Shown here one piece after another: positions 32,929 through 34,897 of a DNA stretch of 34,897 nucleotides (its first letter is position 1; each line of letters begins with the position of its first letter). Below the pieces are notes generated by a model that did no database searches, was not told where the DNA came from, and saw only the letters and a program-made list of their open reading frames with translations. The DNA is taken from NCBI GenBank assembly GCA_030628805.1, contig DAOVQG010000009.1:1-34897 (forward strand), read 5' to 3'. Position numbers and translations under genes: made by a program. Origin of the DNA: JAGMDK01 sp023128695 (GTDB taxonomy: Bacteria; Planctomycetota; Phycisphaerae; UBA1845; Fen-1342).

Positions 32929-33200
32929 TCCCAACTTCCGTCCCATCCCCCTTGGATCAGGCGCGTAGCGTGCGTCTCTTGACGCACCATTCAAATGTGG
33001 GACTGGGATTGGTGCGTCCGGGCCGCACCCTACAGTTGGAGCACTGCTGACACAGCAGTGGCACGCACCGAATCCCGAACCCTGAACCCTCCGTTGCTCA
33101 TTCGCGGGCGGAACGCCCACGCCGGGTGCCACTGCTCTTGAGCTTGCTATTACCCACATTTTCTGAGTTGGCCGAGCCGGGGGAGCCTTGTTCCGTGGCA

Positions 33201-33334
33201 GCGCTAGGCCCGGCATTTATGCCGGGTAAACGAGCTTTATTCCCCCTCCTTTCCTCCGCCGCCTTCGGCGGCGGAGGAAAGGAGGGGATTCTGACTCCGA
33301 CCTTTCAACCCGGCATAAATGCCGGGCCTAGCGC
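33201..33334. repeat. Nested inverted repeat with cTTCg-loop hairpin
   Basis: Outer arms 33201-33227 and 33308-33334 are perfect 27-bp reverse complements, and each arm is itself nearly palindromic (CCCGGCAT-TT-ATGCCGGG). Inside is a perfect 21-bp stem, 33243-33263 with 33267-33287, closed by TTC within the stable C-TTC-G tetraloop context. The structure can exist as one long cruciform or as three hairpins. Confidence 0.9.
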
Positions 33335-33369
33335 GCCACCTCCACGCACGAAAACGCCCGACCGAAAAT

Positions 33370-33404
33370 CCACAATCCGCAATCCGCAATCCACAATCCG
33401 CAAT
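33370..33404 (-). repeat. Five 7-bp tandem units (reverse complement of ATTGYGG)
   Basis: Five uninterrupted heptamers CCACAAT or CCGCAAT. On the minus strand they read ATTGTGG/ATTGCGG, the same unit as the array at 6210-6251. Confidence 0.8.
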
Positions 33405-33411
33405 CAACGCC

Positions 33412-34353
33412 CTACTCTCCCCGCCGCTGTCGCGCCGCCGCTCGCCGTTGCTCGTAGACCTCCTCGCACTCCGGCGGCCGCAGGTACGCCGGCACGATCT
33501 GAGCGGGGGTGCAGAACCGGCCCGCCGCGGCCAGTCGCCGGCCTATCGCCAGCACTTGGCGGGCGTCCGGCAGCCAGGTCTCTTCCGGCAAGGCCTCCAG
33601 GCCCGCCACGGCTACTGTCTGAGCGTGTTTCACCACCCCCTCCCCCAACACCCAGCAGGGCTTCTCCAACGCCGCCAGCCACGGCGCGGCCTCGTGCAGG
33701 GCGGCATCCGCCAGGGTTCGTAGCTCGCCGTCGCGGTCCCGCTCGAACAGGGCCCCAAAGAGCTTCCCCCGGCGCGCGTCGAGAATGACAGCCAGGCGGG
33801 CCGGGTGGTGCAAGCAGGACAGGGCGTTGCGGGCAATCACCTCGAGCGAGGGGACGGCGATGACCCGGCAGCCGACCGCCGACTGCCACATGCGCGCGAC
33901 CGTCGCCGCCACCCGCAGACCTGTGAAGCTGCCCGGCCCCTGGGAGAAGCACACGCAGCCCACGTCGCGCGGCCGACAGCCGGCCTCGGCCAGCAGGTCC
34001 CGGAGCGCGGGCAGCAGTTCGCCGGTGTGTTTACGCTCGGCGGTCAGGGTGCGTGAAGCTGCATGACCGTGCGCAATCTTGGGCCGGCTCGGTGATCGTA
34101 AGTCCGCGCGGGCTGAAGCCCGCGGCTCTTCGCTGTCGCACGGTCGCGCACGGTCATTTAGTGTCAGTTCGCCGCGGCAGGGTCCCTCGCTTCCCTCGCT
34201 TCCCTCGCTTACGCTTCGGGTTCTGCAGGGGCCCTCGCTTACGCTTCGGGTTCTGAATCGCGCACGGTCATTTAGTGTTGGTTCGCCGCGGCCGAGCGCC
34301 ACGCTGCCGCGGCTGCTCGACGTTTCGATCGCCAAGAGCAATTCGTCGTTCAC
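33412..34353 (-). CDS. tsaB: tRNA threonylcarbamoyladenosine biosynthesis protein TsaB, with repeat-derived insertion
   Basis: 313 residues from the GTG at 34353 (NDELLLAIETSSSRGSVAL); a frame open upstream to 34470 only translates 27-bp repeats. TsaB is the scaffold partner of TsaD in making the t6A base of tRNAs that read ANN codons. The family hallmarks are the ASKHA start and GPGSFTGLRVAATVARMW in the middle. Usual length is about 230. The excess is explained by about 76 residues between Glu24 and about residue 100, made of repeats (RTRSVSEG twice, TLNDRAR twice, EPRASARADLRSP), after which the normal RTLTAERKHTGELLPALRDLL resumes in frame. Whether the inserted protein folds normally is unknown. 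The C-terminus (after about 280) is basic. Confidence 0.88.
   Translation of the reverse strand: MNDELLLAIETSSSRGSVALGRGEPTLNDRARFRTRSVSEGPCRTRSVSEGSEGSEGPCRGELTLNDRARPCDSEEPRASARADLRSPSRPKIAHGHAASRTLTAERKHTGELLPALRDLLAEAGCRPRDVGCVCFSQGPGSFTGLRVAATVARMWQSAVGCRVIAVPSLEVIARNALSCLHHPARLAVILDARRGKLFGALFERDRDGELRTLADAALHEAAPWLAALEKPCWVLGEGVVKHAQTVAVAGLEALPEETWLPDARQVLAIGRRLAAAGRFCTPAQIVPAYLRPPECEEVYEQRRAAARQRRGE
34063..34291. repeat. Compound repeat cluster inserted in tsaB
   Basis: From right to left on the plus strand: a 33-bp unit at 34259-34291, a core with two copies of CCCTCGCTTACGCTTCGG and three of TTCCCTCGC-type, a second 33-bp unit at 34145-34177 (two mismatches to the first), then a segment between inverted copies of GCGCACGGTCAT (34146-34157 and 34063-34074) that contains the hairpin CGCGGGCT-GA-AGCCCGCG (34107-34124). 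The tsaB frame stays open through all of it. Confidence 0.8.
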
Positions 34354-34359
34354 GCCGGG

Positions 34360-34387
34360 ATTGTACCGTAAGCGCCGAGCTTGTGGC
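34360..34387 (-). promoter_or_regulatory. Candidate promoter of tsaB
   Basis: On the minus strand TACAAT ends six bases before the GTG start. The -35 region (GCCACA, 16 bases upstream) is weak and lies in the 27-bp repeat array. Confidence 0.35.
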
Positions 34388-34463
34388 ACCGGCATCCTGC
34401 CGGTGAAGTGTGGCACCGGCATCTTGCCGGTGAAGTGGGGCACCGGCATCTTGCCGGTGAAGT
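34383..34463. repeat. Three 27-bp tandem hairpin units
   Basis: Units at 34383-34409, 34410-34436 and 34437-34463 differ by one or two bases. Each contains CACCGGCATCTTGCCGGTG (or with CC), a seven-base stem. Same family as 19422-19440. They separate the divergent tsaB and RCC1-like genes. Confidence 0.88.
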
Positions 34464-34640
34464 GGGACACCCTTCGATCATCTTGCCAACCCCGGGCGAG
34501 AAAAACTCTGCGTCAGGGTAGGCGCAAGCGGGGGGGACAGTATTATATTGAACATCCAATCGACCGCCGTCGTAAGCGGGCAGGATTATCTGGGAAATCC
34601 CGGTTAAGGCAAGGTACTTGCAAGAGATGGAGGCATTTTC

Positions 34641-34897
34641 ATGAGAAGAGTAATGGGAGCGACTGCGAGTGGTTTGCTGTTTGCACTGCTGATGCCGCCG
34701 GCGGCCGGGGCCGACTCGCCACAGCGTGGTGACGGCTCGATCGTGGCGTGGGGATGGAACGTCGTAGGCCAATGCAACGTGCCGGCGCCGAACACGGACT
34801 TCGTGGCCGTCGCGGGCGGCTACCTCCACAGTCTCGGTCTGAAGGCCGACGGCTCGATCGTGGCGTGGGGGGGCAACGACTACGGCCAATGCGACGT
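34641..34897 (+). CDS. RCC1-like repeat secreted protein (cut by the window end)
   Basis: At least 85 residues, with the rest beyond the window. The ATG at 34641 has GGAGG seven bases upstream. A signal peptide (MRRVMGATASGLLFALLMPPAAGA) is followed by repeated units of the RCC1 type: DGSIVAWGWNVVGQCNVPAP, then FVAVAGGYLHSLGLKADGS, then DGSIVAWGGNDYGQC. Such repeats build a seven-bladed beta-propeller. In planctomycetes they occur in large secreted proteins of unknown function. The 177 bases upstream hold no clear promoter. Confidence 0.85.
   Translation, partial: MRRVMGATASGLLFALLMPPAAGADSPQRGDGSIVAWGWNVVGQCNVPAPNTDFVAVAGGYLHSLGLKADGSIVAWGGNDYGQCD

Larger units (their letters stand above)
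32929..33411. repeat. Repeat-rich intergenic stretch with no supported gene
   Basis: Between two convergent genes. It holds, in order, GTGCGTC-TCTT-GACGCAC (32970-32987), CACTGCTG-ACA-CAGCAGTG (33042-33060), a relative of the 1353-1426 family near 33125, the nested inverted repeat 33201-33334 and the heptamer array 33370-33404. Any of the stems could end transcription of either neighbouring gene. Confidence 0.7.

Noticed and set aside
32473..33216. 247-residue minus-strand frame over the two small genes and repeats
   Set aside because: It runs through palindromic repeats and has no binding site, while the plus strand has two strong ones.
33126..33788. 220-residue plus-strand frame
   Set aside because: It translates the hairpin repeats, the heptamer array and antisense tsaB; proline- and arginine-rich low complexity.
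34354..34470. N-terminal extension of TsaB by 39 residues
   Set aside because: It only translates three 27-bp hairpin units (HFTGKMPVP repeats), and a -10 box lies directly before the GTG start chosen.

Overview
The window looks like a piece of chromosome from a planctomycete-type bacterium (Planctomycetota), probably from an uncultured lineage. This is inferred from gene content and repeat style, not from a marker gene. The signs are a serine/threonine kinase fused through one membrane segment to a TPR tail, a very large secreted protein with cohesin-like, HYR-like and dockerin-type segments and a D-C-N-x-N-G-x-P-D-D-C linker, many signal-peptide proteins of unknown role, high GC, and many hairpin-forming intergenic repeats of several families (for example units that read RTRSVSEG when translated). 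No rRNA or tRNA gene was recognised.

Layout. 1-3.6 kb (minus strand): a DUF4405-type membrane protein, RNA 3'-phosphate cyclase rtcA, and upstream of it an unrecognised phosphoribosyltransferase-like protein. 3.8-6.1 kb: a secreted TPR protein and a convergent lipoprotein. 6.27-8.25 kb: an apparently intact IS1634/IS4-superfamily insertion sequence with 25-bp terminal inverted repeats. 8.3-9.6 kb: an HU-like protein behind a structured leader, converging on a UVR-motif protein. 9.7-12.8 kb: tyrS, a MazEF-like toxin-antitoxin pair with its palindromic operator, and an RlmI-like rRNA methyltransferase. 12.9-19.3 kb: a 41-residue membrane peptide, a four-copy inverted repeat and a 1,926-residue secreted repeat protein. 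19.55-22.6 kb: the kinase-TPR protein, divergent from the giant gene. 22.7-26.1 kb: a two-gene operon of a membrane/coiled-coil protein and a GH17-like glycosidase that share a related C-terminal or middle domain. 26.6-28.4 kb: a two-gene nucleotidyltransferase-like module between direct copies of a hairpin repeat. 28.4-31.7 kb: a GH13 alpha-amylase-family enzyme and an aspartate/glutamate racemase-family protein. 31.7-33.4 kb: a gene fragment, two small unknown genes and dense hairpin repeats. 33.4-34.9 kb: tsaB carrying about 76 extra in-frame codons made of repeats, and the start of an RCC1-like secreted protein that runs off the window.

Common threads. Several genes (the transposase, tyrS, the antitoxin, the racemase-family gene, tsaB) have a sigma70-like -10 box only 6-11 nt before the start codon, suggesting leaderless or nearly leaderless transcripts, while neighbours have clear Shine-Dalgarno sequences. 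Secreted glycosidases (GH17, GH13), lipoproteins and giant repeat proteins suggest a polysaccharide-using lifestyle. The best candidates for undescribed biology are the nucleotidyltransferase-like pair at 26.7-28.2 kb, the phosphoribosyltransferase-like gene next to rtcA, and the repeat invasion of the essential-type gene tsaB.
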